From Verrucomicrobiota bacterium (GTDB lineage Bacteria; Verrucomicrobiota; Verrucomicrobiia; Chthoniobacterales; UBA10450), in NCBI GenBank assembly GCA_003220155.1, contig QHRO01000240.1, positions 1 through 60,734 on the forward strand: a stretch of 60,734 nt of DNA. The letters run 5' to 3'. The position numbers and the translations under genes were made by a program. A model generated the notes under the pieces. That model had not been told where the DNA came from, searched no databases, and saw only the letters and a list, made by a program, of their open reading frames with translations. Below are positions 18,125-27,177 of this stretch, piece after piece; the stretch's first letter is position 1, and every line of letters starts with the position of its first letter.

Positions 18125-19621
18125 CTATGCCTCCGGCTGGACTACAAATCCAATCGCGGGTTCAGCCGCAGGGGGAGCCTCCGCTTGGTCCTGCAAGTAG
18201 GTGCGGCCTTTGTAAAACGGAGTGACGACGGCAAATAGCACTGCGGTACCCAGCATTACCCAAACGAAAAACATGAAGTAGCTAGTTCCCTGCAACTTCA
18301 CTGTGCCGTCAGGATTTTGGATGAAGAAATTGACCGCAGCGGTGAACACGTTGCCGAGCGAGACAGCGAACAAATACGTGCACATGACGAGCGATTTGAG
18401 TTTGATTGGCCCTTGGGTGTAGGAGAACTCGAGGTGCGTGGGCGAAACCAGCGTTTCGCCTGCGGTCAAAATCACGAACGCCCAGATCTGCCAAATTATG
18501 CCCGGTCGCTGGCCAGCGTCGATGCGCGTTTGAATCATGGCCACGAGAAAAAACGATGCCGCCGTGACAAATAATCCGGCACCGATTCTCCGCAGCGGCG
18601 TCAAACGAACAACCTTCTCAACCGCAGGATAAAGCCAGTAAGAGAAGAGCGGCAGCATGATCAGAATGAAAATCGGATTGACCGTCTGAATTTGGGACGA
18701 CAGCCACTCAATACCGAACAGATGTCGATCCATCGACTCCGCCTGAACGATCCAGGAAGAAAAATTTTGCTGCCACAAGGCCCAGAAGATCGCGATAAAA
18801 GGAACTGGAATTAAAATATTGAGCAGGATCTTCCCCGTCTCTTTGTTGAAGATTTCGCGGCCATATGTGCGCAGGCCGACCGGCGGGATGTGGACAAATT
18901 TTTTGCGACCAAGCCAAAAGATAAATGTGGCGATAGCCATGAACACACCCGGAAGTCCGAAGGCGATGTCCGGACTATGCAGGCGTGGACTCTCAAGAAA
19001 CCCGACAAGGGATGGCGACAGTTTAGCGATGAATCCATCCGGCGCAGCTTGGTATGGTTCGAGCAACCAAGGAATCAGGAGCGTCGACAGGGCCGAGCCG
19101 GCATTGATGGAAAAATAAAACCAGTTGAAGACGCGCGTCAGCAAATGCCTGTTCGATTCCCCGAATTGATCGCCGACGTTTGTTGAGACGCATGGTTTAA
19201 TTCCGCCGGCGCCGAGCGCGATCATCAGAAGACCGACAGCGAGTAAGTAGCGCGGCTCGATCGCATGCGCGACGGGCGATCCTATTAGTGCCAGCGTGAC
19301 GTGGCCGCCGCAGTAGACAATCGATAACCAGAAGACGACCCGAAACTTCCCGAAAACCGCATCGGCTAAGATCGCGCCGAAGATCGGCAGAAAATAAAGC
19401 GTCGAAACAAAGGTGTGGTACCACGCCTCGGCGTTCGCCGGCTGCATGACGCTCAAGTGCCCCATCTTGTCCAAAAGATATTTGGTCATGAAGATGGTCA
19501 GGATGGAGTTCATCCCGTAATAAGAGAAACGCTCGGCGGCCTCATTACCGACGATGTAAGGAACGCCCGGCGGCATGGTGGCGATTTTCGGCGGGGAGGT
19601 CAGGTATTTGTGGTCGGCCAT
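18125..19621 (-). CDS. Proton-dependent oligopeptide transporter (POT/PTR family)
   Basis: PYIVGNEAAERFSYYGMNSILTIFMTKYL, GAGGIKPCVSTNVGDQF, FNWFYFSINAGSALSTLLIPWL. Confidence 0.95.
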   Translation of the reverse strand: MADHKYLTSPPKIATMPPGVPYIVGNEAAERFSYYGMNSILTIFMTKYLLDKMGHLSVMQPANAEAWYHTFVSTLYFLPIFGAILADAVFGKFRVVFWLSIVYCGGHVTLALIGSPVAHAIEPRYLLAVGLLMIALGAGGIKPCVSTNVGDQFGESNRHLLTRVFNWFYFSINAGSALSTLLIPWLLEPYQAAPDGFIAKLSPSLVGFLESPRLHSPDIAFGLPGVFMAIATFIFWLGRKKFVHIPPVGLRTYGREIFNKETGKILLNILIPVPFIAIFWALWQQNFSSWIVQAESMDRHLFGIEWLSSQIQTVNPIFILIMLPLFSYWLYPAVEKVVRLTPLRRIGAGLFVTAASFFLVAMIQTRIDAGQRPGIIWQIWAFVILTAGETLVSPTHLEFSYTQGPIKLKSLVMCTYLFAVSLGNVFTAAVNFFIQNPDGTVKLQGTSYFMFFVWVMLGTAVLFAVVTPFYKGRTYLQDQAEAPPAAEPAIGFVVQPEA

Positions 19622-19632
19622 AATTCCTCCAG

Positions 19633-19851
19633 CTAGGGTCGTTTCTCAGGGAAAAATTTCACTGGCGTGGCTGTAGCTGAGCCACCCGGTGAAGGACCGG
19701 GCTCGGGGTTGTTCGCCAATGTCATCAGTTCTCTTTGCACTTCGGGATATTCGCCAACTTGGTGTTTTTCACAGGAAATGGAGAGGAGAAGAGCAGCGCC
19801 GGTAAAGAAAATGCCTATGCGTGATGCGAGCCCCATGACGTAAGGAGGCAC
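19633..19851 (-). CDS. Small putative lipoprotein
   Basis: IGIFFTGAALLLSISC lipobox-like signal. Confidence 0.5.
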   Translation of the reverse strand: MPPYVMGLASRIGIFFTGAALLLSISCEKHQVGEYPEVQRELMTLANNPEPGPSPGGSATATPVKFFPEKRP

Positions 19852-19854
19852 ACA

Positions 19855-20283
19855 CTAACGAGCAATGCAGCTGTTGCGCAACCAAAACGTACGTGTCCGG
19901 TGATCAGGCAATCGCTGGGAAAAGCGGCTCGTCTCGTTCGAATGCATCAACCCGAGCAGAAGGTCCTGCGCAATCTCTTCCCTCGCCTCCGGCGGCAGAA
20001 TATAGACTTCGACCAGAGCGTTACCGGTGGTGTTGTTTTTCCCGCGAACAATCGCAGTGGTGTTAGCAGCGGGACGAACAATGATGATGCCCGATTCATT
20101 GCTATTGGGCTCAAAGCGCCAAAAGGCTGGCGCACTCCACGGCGCTTCGCGAATTAGAGGCTGCTTCGATCTTGCGCCAGCTTTTGGGTACGGCGGTCTT
20201 CTGCCGCTTTCTGATGGGACGTGCAATGGGGGGTCGATCCTCACTATTTGCATTTTTTGATTAATCCGTACGAGCCTCGACAA
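19855..20283 (-). pseudogene. Fragment resembling the TAIVRG-NNTTG-ALVEVY module of verrucomicrobial secreted proteins
   Basis: NTTAIVRGKNNTTGNALVEVYILPPEA without a coherent N-terminal domain or signal peptide. Confidence 0.4.
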
Positions 20284-22770
20284 AAGTTGGAATCAAGTAC
20301 GAAGGAAATTGAAACGTGCGCCCGTGGGTTTACTATCGGCACGGTGGCTCGCTCAGCAAAGAACAGCGCGTGGAATGAAGTCTTCGCCATCATTCTACTT
20401 TTCGCTGGGACCCTGCTCTTCTTCGCGCTGATTTCGTATAGCCCGCGCGATCTCCCCTCGTGGGTGCCGTGGAGTTATTTGTCACCGCCAAACCGGCCGC
20501 CGCAAAATTTCATCGGTCCGTTTGGCGCCATTTTCGCGAGCGTGTTCTATCTGCTCATCGGAGCGGCATCCTATTTCCTCGCCGCGGCGCTGCTCGGCTT
20601 CGGCGCCGCCAAACTCTTTTATCCACGTTTGCGGGTGATTGCGCGTCTGCCGTGGATCATTCTCTTCATTGTTTCCGGGGCCTGTCTGTTGCAACTACAA
20701 ACGCGCTACTTCTTTGATTGGAAAAAACTAAACATTCAGGGACCGGGCGGATCGATCGGTTATGTCTTCGGCAAGAAACTCTTGCTCACCGCTATGGGCG
20801 ACGTCGGTTCAATGATTCTTCTGGCCGGCATTTATCTGAGCGCGCTCATTCTCATGACCGGTCTGCGCCCGATCCATCTTGTGCGCGAAACCGTCGGTGG
20901 CATTCGTAATGGCGCCGCTCGTTTTCGCGACTGGCGTTTACGCCGTGAGATGCGTCACGCGGATATCAAGGAGCAGCTGGCGATCAGCGAACGTGAGCTG
21001 GCAAAGCAACGGCGGTCGCTTGAAAAACAGCTGAAGAAAAAGGGCGCAGCCGTTCCAGAGAGAATACTGATCCCGCCGGAAGAACTGGCCGGTCGCCCGA
21101 AACCGAAAGTAGTCGATACCACCGCGCTCCCGGAGGAGGCACTTACGGCGCCGCGCAAAAAACCTTCCCTGGCAGAATTGCGTCCGGCGAAGTCGAAACC
21201 ATCGATCGCGGTGGCCGAAGCGCGAAGATTCGATGCCGAAAATTATGTACTTCCAAGCATTGATTTGCTGGACGAACACGATCCCGAAGGCCGCGGTGGG
21301 GCGGATCCGGCCGAGCTCGAGCAGGTGCAGGCGGTTCTGATCGAAACACTGGGGCAATTTGGTATTGCCGTGGCTGCGGGCGACATTACCAAAGGACCGA
21401 CGATCACGCGTTACGAAGTTTATCCGGCCAAGGGTGTGCGGGTGGACAAAATCGTTTCGCTCGAACGCGATCTGGCGCGTGCGACCCGAGCGGAACGCAT
21501 CAACATTCTGGCCCCAATTCCGGGGAAAGACACGGTCGGGATCGAGATCGCCAACACGCGCAAAATCAAAGTGACCTTGCGCGAATTGATGCAGTCGGCC
21601 GAGTGGGAAGAAGGAAAGAGGCGTTGCAAACTTCCGCTGGCGCTGGGTAAGGACGTTTACGGCAACGTCATCATTGCGGATCTGGCGCAAATGCCGCACC
21701 TGCTCATTGCAGGTACGACCGGGAGCGGCAAGAGCGTTTGCATCAACGCCCTGATCGCGAGCATTCTCTTTCGTTTCACCCCCGAAGAGCTGCGTTTCAT
21801 CATGATCGATCCCAAGGTGGTGGAGATGCAGATCTACGAAAAACTGCCCCACCTCGCTTTCCCGGTGGTGACGGATCCGAAAAAGGTGTTGATCGCTCTG
21901 CGGTGGTTAAGCGACGAAATCGATCGGCGTTATAAGATTTTTGCGCGCGTCGGCGTACGGAACATTACCAGTTTCAACGCCCGGCCACCGAAGAAGACAC
22001 AAAAGGAGTTGGATGATGACATTGTAGCCGGCGTCGCTGACGCCGGCCCCTGGTCAGCGACCGCGGCTACAGAAATCCATGTTCCGCGCGAGGGCGAACT
22101 GGTCATTCCGGACAAGCTGCCATACATCGTACTCATCATCGATGAACTGGCCGATCTGATGCAGACCGCGCCAGCCGACGTGGAAAGCAGCATCGCACGA
22201 ATGGCTGCCATTGCCCGGGCCGCCGGAATTCACCTCATCCTGGCGACCCAAACGCCGCGGGCCGACGTCATCACCGGCGTGATCAAGGCGAACATCCCAA
22301 GCCGCATCGCCTTCCAAGTCGCAAGCAAGATCGATAGCCGCGTCATTCTTGATGAAAATGGCGCGGACCGTTTGCTTGGCCAGGGTGACATGCTTTATCT
22401 GCCTCCGAGCACGTCACGATTAATCCGCGCCCAAGGCGTGCTGGTGACAGACGATGAGATTCGAGAGCTGGTCGATTTTGTTTCCGGGCAAGGAGGTCCG
22501 GCCTTTGACAGCGCGATGCAGGACAGATTGCAATCGGGTGCAACTCCGGTTGAGGAGGTTACCGAGGAAGACGAAGAACTGGTGGAGAAATGTCTTGAGG
22601 TTATTCGCCAGGAAAAGCGAGCCTCAACTTCCCTGTTGCAGCGCCGGCTTCGACTTGGGTATACCAGGGCTGCGCGCATCGTTGATATTCTTGAGCAGCG
22701 CGGTATTTTAGGTCCCGGCGAAGGCGCGAAGCCGCGCGAGATTCTGGTCGATCTCGACGCCGCTGTTTAA
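20221..22770 (+). CDS. ftsK: DNA translocase FtsK/SpoIIIE (N-terminus uncertain)
   Basis: N-terminal TM segments; PHLLIAGTTGSGKSVCINALIASILF; LPYIVLIIDELADLMQTAPADVESSIARMAAIARAAGIHLILATQTPRADVITGVIKANIPSRIAFQVASKIDSRVILD; C-terminal gamma winged helix. Confidence 0.97.
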   Translation: MQWGVDPHYLHFLINPYEPRQKLESSTKEIETCARGFTIGTVARSAKNSAWNEVFAIILLFAGTLLFFALISYSPRDLPSWVPWSYLSPPNRPPQNFIGPFGAIFASVFYLLIGAASYFLAAALLGFGAAKLFYPRLRVIARLPWIILFIVSGACLLQLQTRYFFDWKKLNIQGPGGSIGYVFGKKLLLTAMGDVGSMILLAGIYLSALILMTGLRPIHLVRETVGGIRNGAARFRDWRLRREMRHADIKEQLAISERELAKQRRSLEKQLKKKGAAVPERILIPPEELAGRPKPKVVDTTALPEEALTAPRKKPSLAELRPAKSKPSIAVAEARRFDAENYVLPSIDLLDEHDPEGRGGADPAELEQVQAVLIETLGQFGIAVAAGDITKGPTITRYEVYPAKGVRVDKIVSLERDLARATRAERINILAPIPGKDTVGIEIANTRKIKVTLRELMQSAEWEEGKRRCKLPLALGKDVYGNVIIADLAQMPHLLIAGTTGSGKSVCINALIASILFRFTPEELRFIMIDPKVVEMQIYEKLPHLAFPVVTDPKKVLIALRWLSDEIDRRYKIFARVGVRNITSFNARPPKKTQKELDDDIVAGVADAGPWSATAATEIHVPREGELVIPDKLPYIVLIIDELADLMQTAPADVESSIARMAAIARAAGIHLILATQTPRADVITGVIKANIPSRIAFQVASKIDSRVILDENGADRLLGQGDMLYLPPSTSRLIRAQGVLVTDDEIRELVDFVSGQGGPAFDSAMQDRLQSGATPVEEVTEEDEELVEKCLEVIRQEKRASTSLLQRRLRLGYTRAARIVDILEQRGILGPGEGAKPREILVDLDAAV
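22023..22072. repeat. Paired GTAG-hairpin REP element inside the ftsK coding sequence
   Basis: TGTAGCCGGCGTCGCTGACGCCGGCCCCTGGTCAGCGACCGCGGCTACAG; first stem GCCGGCGTC/GACGCCGGC. Confidence 0.85.
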
Positions 22771-22785
22771 CCGGCAAGAGATAAA

Positions 22786-23727
22786 ATGTCCATCGAAGGA
22801 CTAGGCAGAAAATTTCAGGAAGCGCGTAAGGCGCGCAATCTCTCGCTTGAGGAAGCGGCGAGGCTAACGAGAATTAGACAATCGCGCCTGGCGGAGATCG
22901 AAGCGGACGATTTTTCGAACTTTCCCAGTCTGGCTTACGCCAAGGGGTTCCTGCAAATCTACGGCAAATTTCTCGAAGTCGATGTTTCGCCTTATCTCGA
23001 CGCTTTTGAAACCTCCGGCCACCTTACGGTCGATGGCTATTCCTATTTGCAAGACGCGCTGGCGCCCAAGGCACCGCGCACAGCGGTGACACGCCGAACC
23101 GAAAATACTCGCCCCTCGTTGCTCCCTTTCCTGATTGGGATTGCGATTCTGGTCGCCGGTTTTTCGTTTCTGCGCTTTATCTCGAAGCTAAATCAAATCG
23201 CGCCCCATTCGCCCGAAGCAGCGGCCAGCGCTACCCCCAGCCCGACCGCGGCCGTGGCCACGATTGTTGCGCCGCACGCGCTACCGGTTGAATCGCCCGC
23301 TCGCGTGGCAGCGACTGCTCCACCCGTGAAAGGCGCCCCGACCATCGCGGCGCCGGCGGCAGCGCCCGTACCAACGGCTATTGCGGTCGAAACGCCTGCC
23401 CTGCCAGCTCCACGAGCCGTTGAGCCGGAAGTTCGCCGCGCCGTACCGGTACGGCCCGATGAAGTTGCTGCGGCTCAGGCCGACAACGAAGCGATTGATG
23501 CCGAAGGCCCCAATCGGATCGACATCAAGCCACTAAAAAGGACCTACATGCAGGTAACGATCGACGACGATCCAACCAAGCCGGCATTCGAACGGTGGGT
23601 TTCGCCGTCCGACGGAACAGTTGAATTCCGTGGTCATCGCTTCAGCGTGCGCGTGCTCGATCGCGAAGCCGTCCAGATTCGCAAGAACGGCAAAATCGTC
23701 TCCAACGGCGACACCGATTTGCAGTAA
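22786..23727 (+). CDS. RodZ-like protein with N-terminal HTH, TM segment and C-terminal DUF4115-like domain
   Basis: LGRKFQEARKARNLSLEEAARLTRIRQSRLAEIEADDFSNFPSLAYAKGFLQIYGKFL; Ala/Pro-rich linker; VTIDDDPTKPAFERWVSPSDGTVEFRGHRFSVRV. Confidence 0.85.
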   Translation: MSIEGLGRKFQEARKARNLSLEEAARLTRIRQSRLAEIEADDFSNFPSLAYAKGFLQIYGKFLEVDVSPYLDAFETSGHLTVDGYSYLQDALAPKAPRTAVTRRTENTRPSLLPFLIGIAILVAGFSFLRFISKLNQIAPHSPEAAASATPSPTAAVATIVAPHALPVESPARVAATAPPVKGAPTIAAPAAAPVPTAIAVETPALPAPRAVEPEVRRAVPVRPDEVAAAQADNEAIDAEGPNRIDIKPLKRTYMQVTIDDDPTKPAFERWVSPSDGTVEFRGHRFSVRVLDREAVQIRKNGKIVSNGDTDLQ

Positions 23728-23789
23728 TTCCGCAGCCCGCGCAGGCAACACGCCTACCGCCACAGCGACTACAGCGGCCAAAGGTCGGA

Positions 23790-25169
23790 ATGATCAGCCT
23801 TGGCTGTGCGAAAAATCTGGTCGATGCCGAAATCATGCTCGGCAGCGTGTTGGAGCGCGGCATGGAAATCACCTCCAGCGCAGACGATGCCGACGTCCTC
23901 GTAATCAATACCTGTGCCTTCATCGATTCGGCGAAGGAAGAATCGATCGACGCCATTTTAGAAGCGCATCAACAACGCAGCCCGCACAAACGCACGAACC
24001 AAAGATTGATCGTGAGCGGTTGCATGTCGCAGAGGTTTTCGGAGGAATTGCGGGCGCAGCTGCCGGAAGTGGACGCCTTCATTGGTCTCGATCAGGTGCG
24101 CGAACTGGGCACGATTGTCGAACGCCTCGTGGCCGGGATCGGTGATCCTGGAAATTCCCGAGATAAGATCAATGCGGCCGGTGTCACCAATGCCGGCTAC
24201 AACTTCGTCACGCCACGGCCCACTTACATCCCGGATTACGACACGCCACGTTTTCGTTTAACCCCTCCGCACTCGGCGTATTTGAAGATCGCCGATGGGT
24301 GCAATCATCCGTGCAGTTTTTGCGTCATCCCGCAAATGCGCGGGCGTCACCGCAGCCGCACTCCGGAATCGGTCCTCACCGAGATTCGCGCGCTTGTGGC
24401 TGAAGGAGCGCGCGAAATCAATTTGATCAGCCAAGACACGACCTATTACGGGATGGATTTGTGGGCCGAAAAAGCCGGTCCGCGTCAACCGGTCGATTCC
24501 GCGCGGGGGCTGACACTGGCCTCGCTCCTGCGCGAGATTGAAACAATCGACGGCGAATTTTGGATCCGATTGCTTTACACTCATCCGGCACACTGGAGCG
24601 ACGAATTGATCGCAACCATCGCCGAGTGCCGCCACGTCGCGCGTTATATCGACATCCCGTTGCAGCACATCGATGAGTCGATGCTTCGGCGAATGCGACG
24701 CGAAACTAGTCGCGCGCATATTGAAACATTGATCGCGAAGTTGCGTCTGGGCATTCCCGGAGTCGCATTGCGCACAACTTTCATCGTCGGCTTCCCCGGC
24801 GAAACGGAAACGGAATTTGAGACGTTGCTGGACTTTATCGAGCGCGCGCGATTCGAGCGGCTTGGTATTTTCAAATACTCGCGCGAGGAAGGATCGCGCG
24901 CCGCGAAAATGCCAGGACAAATATCGGCGAAGGTAAAAAACGAACGCCATCGTCACGCCATGACTTTGCAGCAGAAAATCGCGCATGAAGTCGCGGCGGC
25001 CAAAATCGGAAGTGAGCTAAAATTATTGGTCGACCAACCACTGGTCGCCCGTACCGAAGCGGACGCACCCGACGTGGATGCGCGGGTCTTATTGTCCCAA
25101 CCAGCGCCCGTAGGCGAATTCATTACACGAAAGATTCAAGGGGCCCGGGGTTACGACCTCCTCGTGTAA
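23790..25169 (+). CDS. rimO: Ribosomal protein S12 methylthiotransferase
   Basis: ISLGCAKNLVDAEIMLG, IADGCNHPCSFCVIPQMRGRHRSR, INLISQDTTYYG, C-terminal TRAM-like region. Confidence 0.96.
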   Translation: MISLGCAKNLVDAEIMLGSVLERGMEITSSADDADVLVINTCAFIDSAKEESIDAILEAHQQRSPHKRTNQRLIVSGCMSQRFSEELRAQLPEVDAFIGLDQVRELGTIVERLVAGIGDPGNSRDKINAAGVTNAGYNFVTPRPTYIPDYDTPRFRLTPPHSAYLKIADGCNHPCSFCVIPQMRGRHRSRTPESVLTEIRALVAEGAREINLISQDTTYYGMDLWAEKAGPRQPVDSARGLTLASLLREIETIDGEFWIRLLYTHPAHWSDELIATIAECRHVARYIDIPLQHIDESMLRRMRRETSRAHIETLIAKLRLGIPGVALRTTFIVGFPGETETEFETLLDFIERARFERLGIFKYSREEGSRAAKMPGQISAKVKNERHRHAMTLQQKIAHEVAAAKIGSELKLLVDQPLVARTEADAPDVDARVLLSQPAPVGEFITRKIQGARGYDLLV

Positions 25170-25251
25170 GACGGGTTTTTATTGTCCGAGCGTCAATTGA
25201 GGGGTGACAAAGCGCGAAATTTTTGACAGACTCTTTGTTTCACCCGTCAAA

Positions 25252-25869
25252 ATGACCATGGCTGAAGCGAACGAACCAAAAAAAGAAACTGTCCGAATTA
25301 CTCTTCCCCCTGGCCGTGGAGACGCCGCCGCGCCCGAGGAGCACGATACCGTTCGAATCAATCTTCCGTCGCGGCCGCCTACCTCGGAACCTACGCCAAC
25401 CGCGGTGCCCCCCTTGGTATCAAGGCCAGGCACAGTTCCAATTCCCAGACCGCCGGTGGCGCAGAATCCATTGCCCACACCCCCGGTCGGAGGCGTCCCT
25501 GCACCGCGCACGGTACTGCCACCGCCTCCTCCTCCGCCAGTTACCAAAACACCTTTGCCTCGGCCGAGTGGAACAACCGCCGGAGCGTCAGCGCCAAGGC
25601 CAACTGCAGCCACAACTCCTCTGACCAAGGAAACGGCGCGCATTAGCATCCTACCCGATCCGCCGAAGCCAATGCCGGCGAAGATGTCAAAGACTCAGCC
25701 GCTCATTACCGCTACGGCCACACCAGTTGCGCCGCCGACCGCGCCTGTGACCATCGCCCCTGCAGCACCACAGCCGGTCCTCAATGTCATCCCAGTGCCG
25801 CTTTGCTGGGGATTGGTGGTGGTGTCAGCCGCCATTTTGATCATTGAGATTTGGAATTATATTTCGTGA
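25252..25869 (+). CDS. Proline-rich membrane protein, hypothetical
   Basis: KKETVRITLPP...DTVRINLP, Pro-rich centre, C-terminal TM WGLVVVSAAILIIEIW. Confidence 0.6.
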   Translation: MTMAEANEPKKETVRITLPPGRGDAAAPEEHDTVRINLPSRPPTSEPTPTAVPPLVSRPGTVPIPRPPVAQNPLPTPPVGGVPAPRTVLPPPPPPPVTKTPLPRPSGTTAGASAPRPTAATTPLTKETARISILPDPPKPMPAKMSKTQPLITATATPVAPPTAPVTIAPAAPQPVLNVIPVPLCWGLVVVSAAILIIEIWNYIS

Positions 25870-26192
25870 TGGAAAACACCGTCACGCTTACCGAATCGAA
25901 CTTTGATCGCGAAGTAAACAACAGCGAGAAGCCCGTCCTGGTTGATTTCTGGGCGGAATGGTGCGGCCCCTGCAAGCTAATCGCGCCGCTCATCGATGAA
26001 ATCGCGCGCGAAAAAGGCGACGCCATCAAAGTGGGTAAGGTGAATATCGACGAGAATCAGAATCTCTCCTTCAAATTCAACATCCGCGCGATTCCTACCC
26101 TCCTGATCTTCAAGAACGGGCAAGTGCGCGATCAGGTCACTGGCATGACGAGCAAGAAGGATTTAGTCGGCCGGATCGAAGCGCTGTCGTAA
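25869..26192 (+). CDS. trxA: Thioredoxin
   Basis: VLVDFWAEWCGPCKLIAPLIDEIA; start overlaps the upstream stop (TGATG). Confidence 0.97.
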   Translation: MENTVTLTESNFDREVNNSEKPVLVDFWAEWCGPCKLIAPLIDEIAREKGDAIKVGKVNIDENQNLSFKFNIRAIPTLLIFKNGQVRDQVTGMTSKKDLVGRIEALS

Positions 26193-26214
26193 AATTTCGC
26201 GCTGCGAAATTTTA
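26190..26214. terminator. Perfect hairpin after trxA
   Basis: TAAAATTTCGC-GCT-GCGAAATTTTA, 11-bp arms, overlapping the stop codon. Confidence 0.6.
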
Positions 26215-26284
26215 CGGTGAGAGGTGGGGCGCGCAAATCTTTTACTTCTCACTAATGACTATTCACTTCTCACCTTTGAAGAAA

Positions 26285-26358
<74 letters not shown>

Positions 26359-26420
26359 TGGTGCGGGACGTGACTATAATTGGCGGCCGGGGCGATCACA
26401 ACATCGCAACGAATACCCCC

Positions 26421-26554
26421 TCATCCCGAGCGACAGTCGCTTGCCACGCCGTAGCCTTACGCGAAGGGTGGGAGGGATCCCGCCAAGTTACCTTAAAGGT
26501 TTCGCCTCGGGATCCCTCGGTCCGAGCCGGACTGGCGGTGTTGCTCGGGATGAC
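26421..26554. repeat. GTCATCCCGAGC-family palindromic element (long variant)
   Basis: TCATCCCGAGCGACAGTCGC...GCTCGGGATGAC. Confidence 0.85.
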
Positions 26555-26560
26555 CGAAGA

Positions 26561-26902
26561 CTACTCCCGCACCGCGGTCGCTTCCTTGCCTTTGCGAGTG
26601 CGCAGATAGTTGAGCTTGGCCCGGCGGGCGCGGCCTTCTTTTTCCACTTCTACTTTGGCAATGCGCGGAGAATGGAGCGGAAATACACGCTCGACTCCTT
26701 CACCATAGGAAATACGGCGGACGGTAAAGGTTTCGTTCAGACCGCGACCCTTTCGACCAATGACAATGCCGGCAAAAATTTGAATGCGTTCCTTGTCGCC
26801 TTCCACCACTCGGGTATGGACGCGGACGGAGTCGCCCACTTGAAATGCCGGCAATTCCGTTTTGAACTGGTCTTTCTCGATGGCGTCAATGATGCGGTTC
26901 AT
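26561..26902 (-). CDS. rplS: 50S ribosomal protein L19
   Basis: [62 protein letters not shown]. Confidence 0.97.
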   Translation of the reverse strand: MNRIIDAIEKDQFKTELPAFQVGDSVRVHTRVVEGDKERIQIFAGIVIGRKGRGLNETFTVRRISYGEGVERVFPLHSPRIAKVEVEKEGRARRAKLNYLRTRKGKEATAVRE

Positions 26903-26958
26903 GGCAGCTCCTTTCGCGGGCGCTCAATCTCCGCAGATGCGCGCCAAACGCAAGTACC

Positions 26959-27135
26959 GTCATCCCGAGCTGTCCTGTAGCGGCGGTCTATGACCGCCGA
27001 AACCTTAGTAAACGGCGGTCATAGGCCGCCGCTACAGAAGATCCCGTGGGGTCGGCTTAAAGGTAATTTCATCAGGATCCCTCCCAGCCTCCGCGTAAGG
27101 CTACGGCGTCGCAAGCGACTGTCGCTCGGGATGAC
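26959..27135. repeat. GTCATCCCGAGC-family element with a nested GTAG-REP pair
   Basis: GTCATCCCGAGCTGTCC[TGTAGCGGCGGTC...GGCCGCCGCTACAG]AAGATCCCGTGGGG...GCTCGGGATGAC. Confidence 0.85.
26976..27037. repeat. Paired inverted GTAG-REP element
   Basis: TGTAGCGGCGGTCTATGACCGCCGAAACCTTAGTAAACGGCGGTCATAGGCCGCCGCTACAG. Confidence 0.9.
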
Positions 27136-27177
27136 GAGTTACTGGCACAAAATAAATCTGTAGATAATCTTTGGCCG

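Noticed and set aside
20938-21852. 304-aa minus-strand ORF antisense to ftsK
   Set aside because: Shadow ORF of a GC-biased coding region; the plus-strand translation is clear FtsK and the antisense product has no recognisable motif
24258-24986. 242-aa minus-strand ORF antisense to rimO
   Set aside because: Shadow ORF; rimO radical-SAM motifs are on the plus strand
25179-25649. Glycine-rich minus-strand ORF (GGGGGGGSTVRGAG)
   Set aside because: Reverse complement of a proline-rich coding stretch (CCNCCN), not an independent gene
26441-26980. 179-aa plus-strand ORF with SLTRRVGGIPPSYLKGFASGSLGPSRTGG
   Set aside because: N-terminal part is translated repeat and the rest is antisense to rplS
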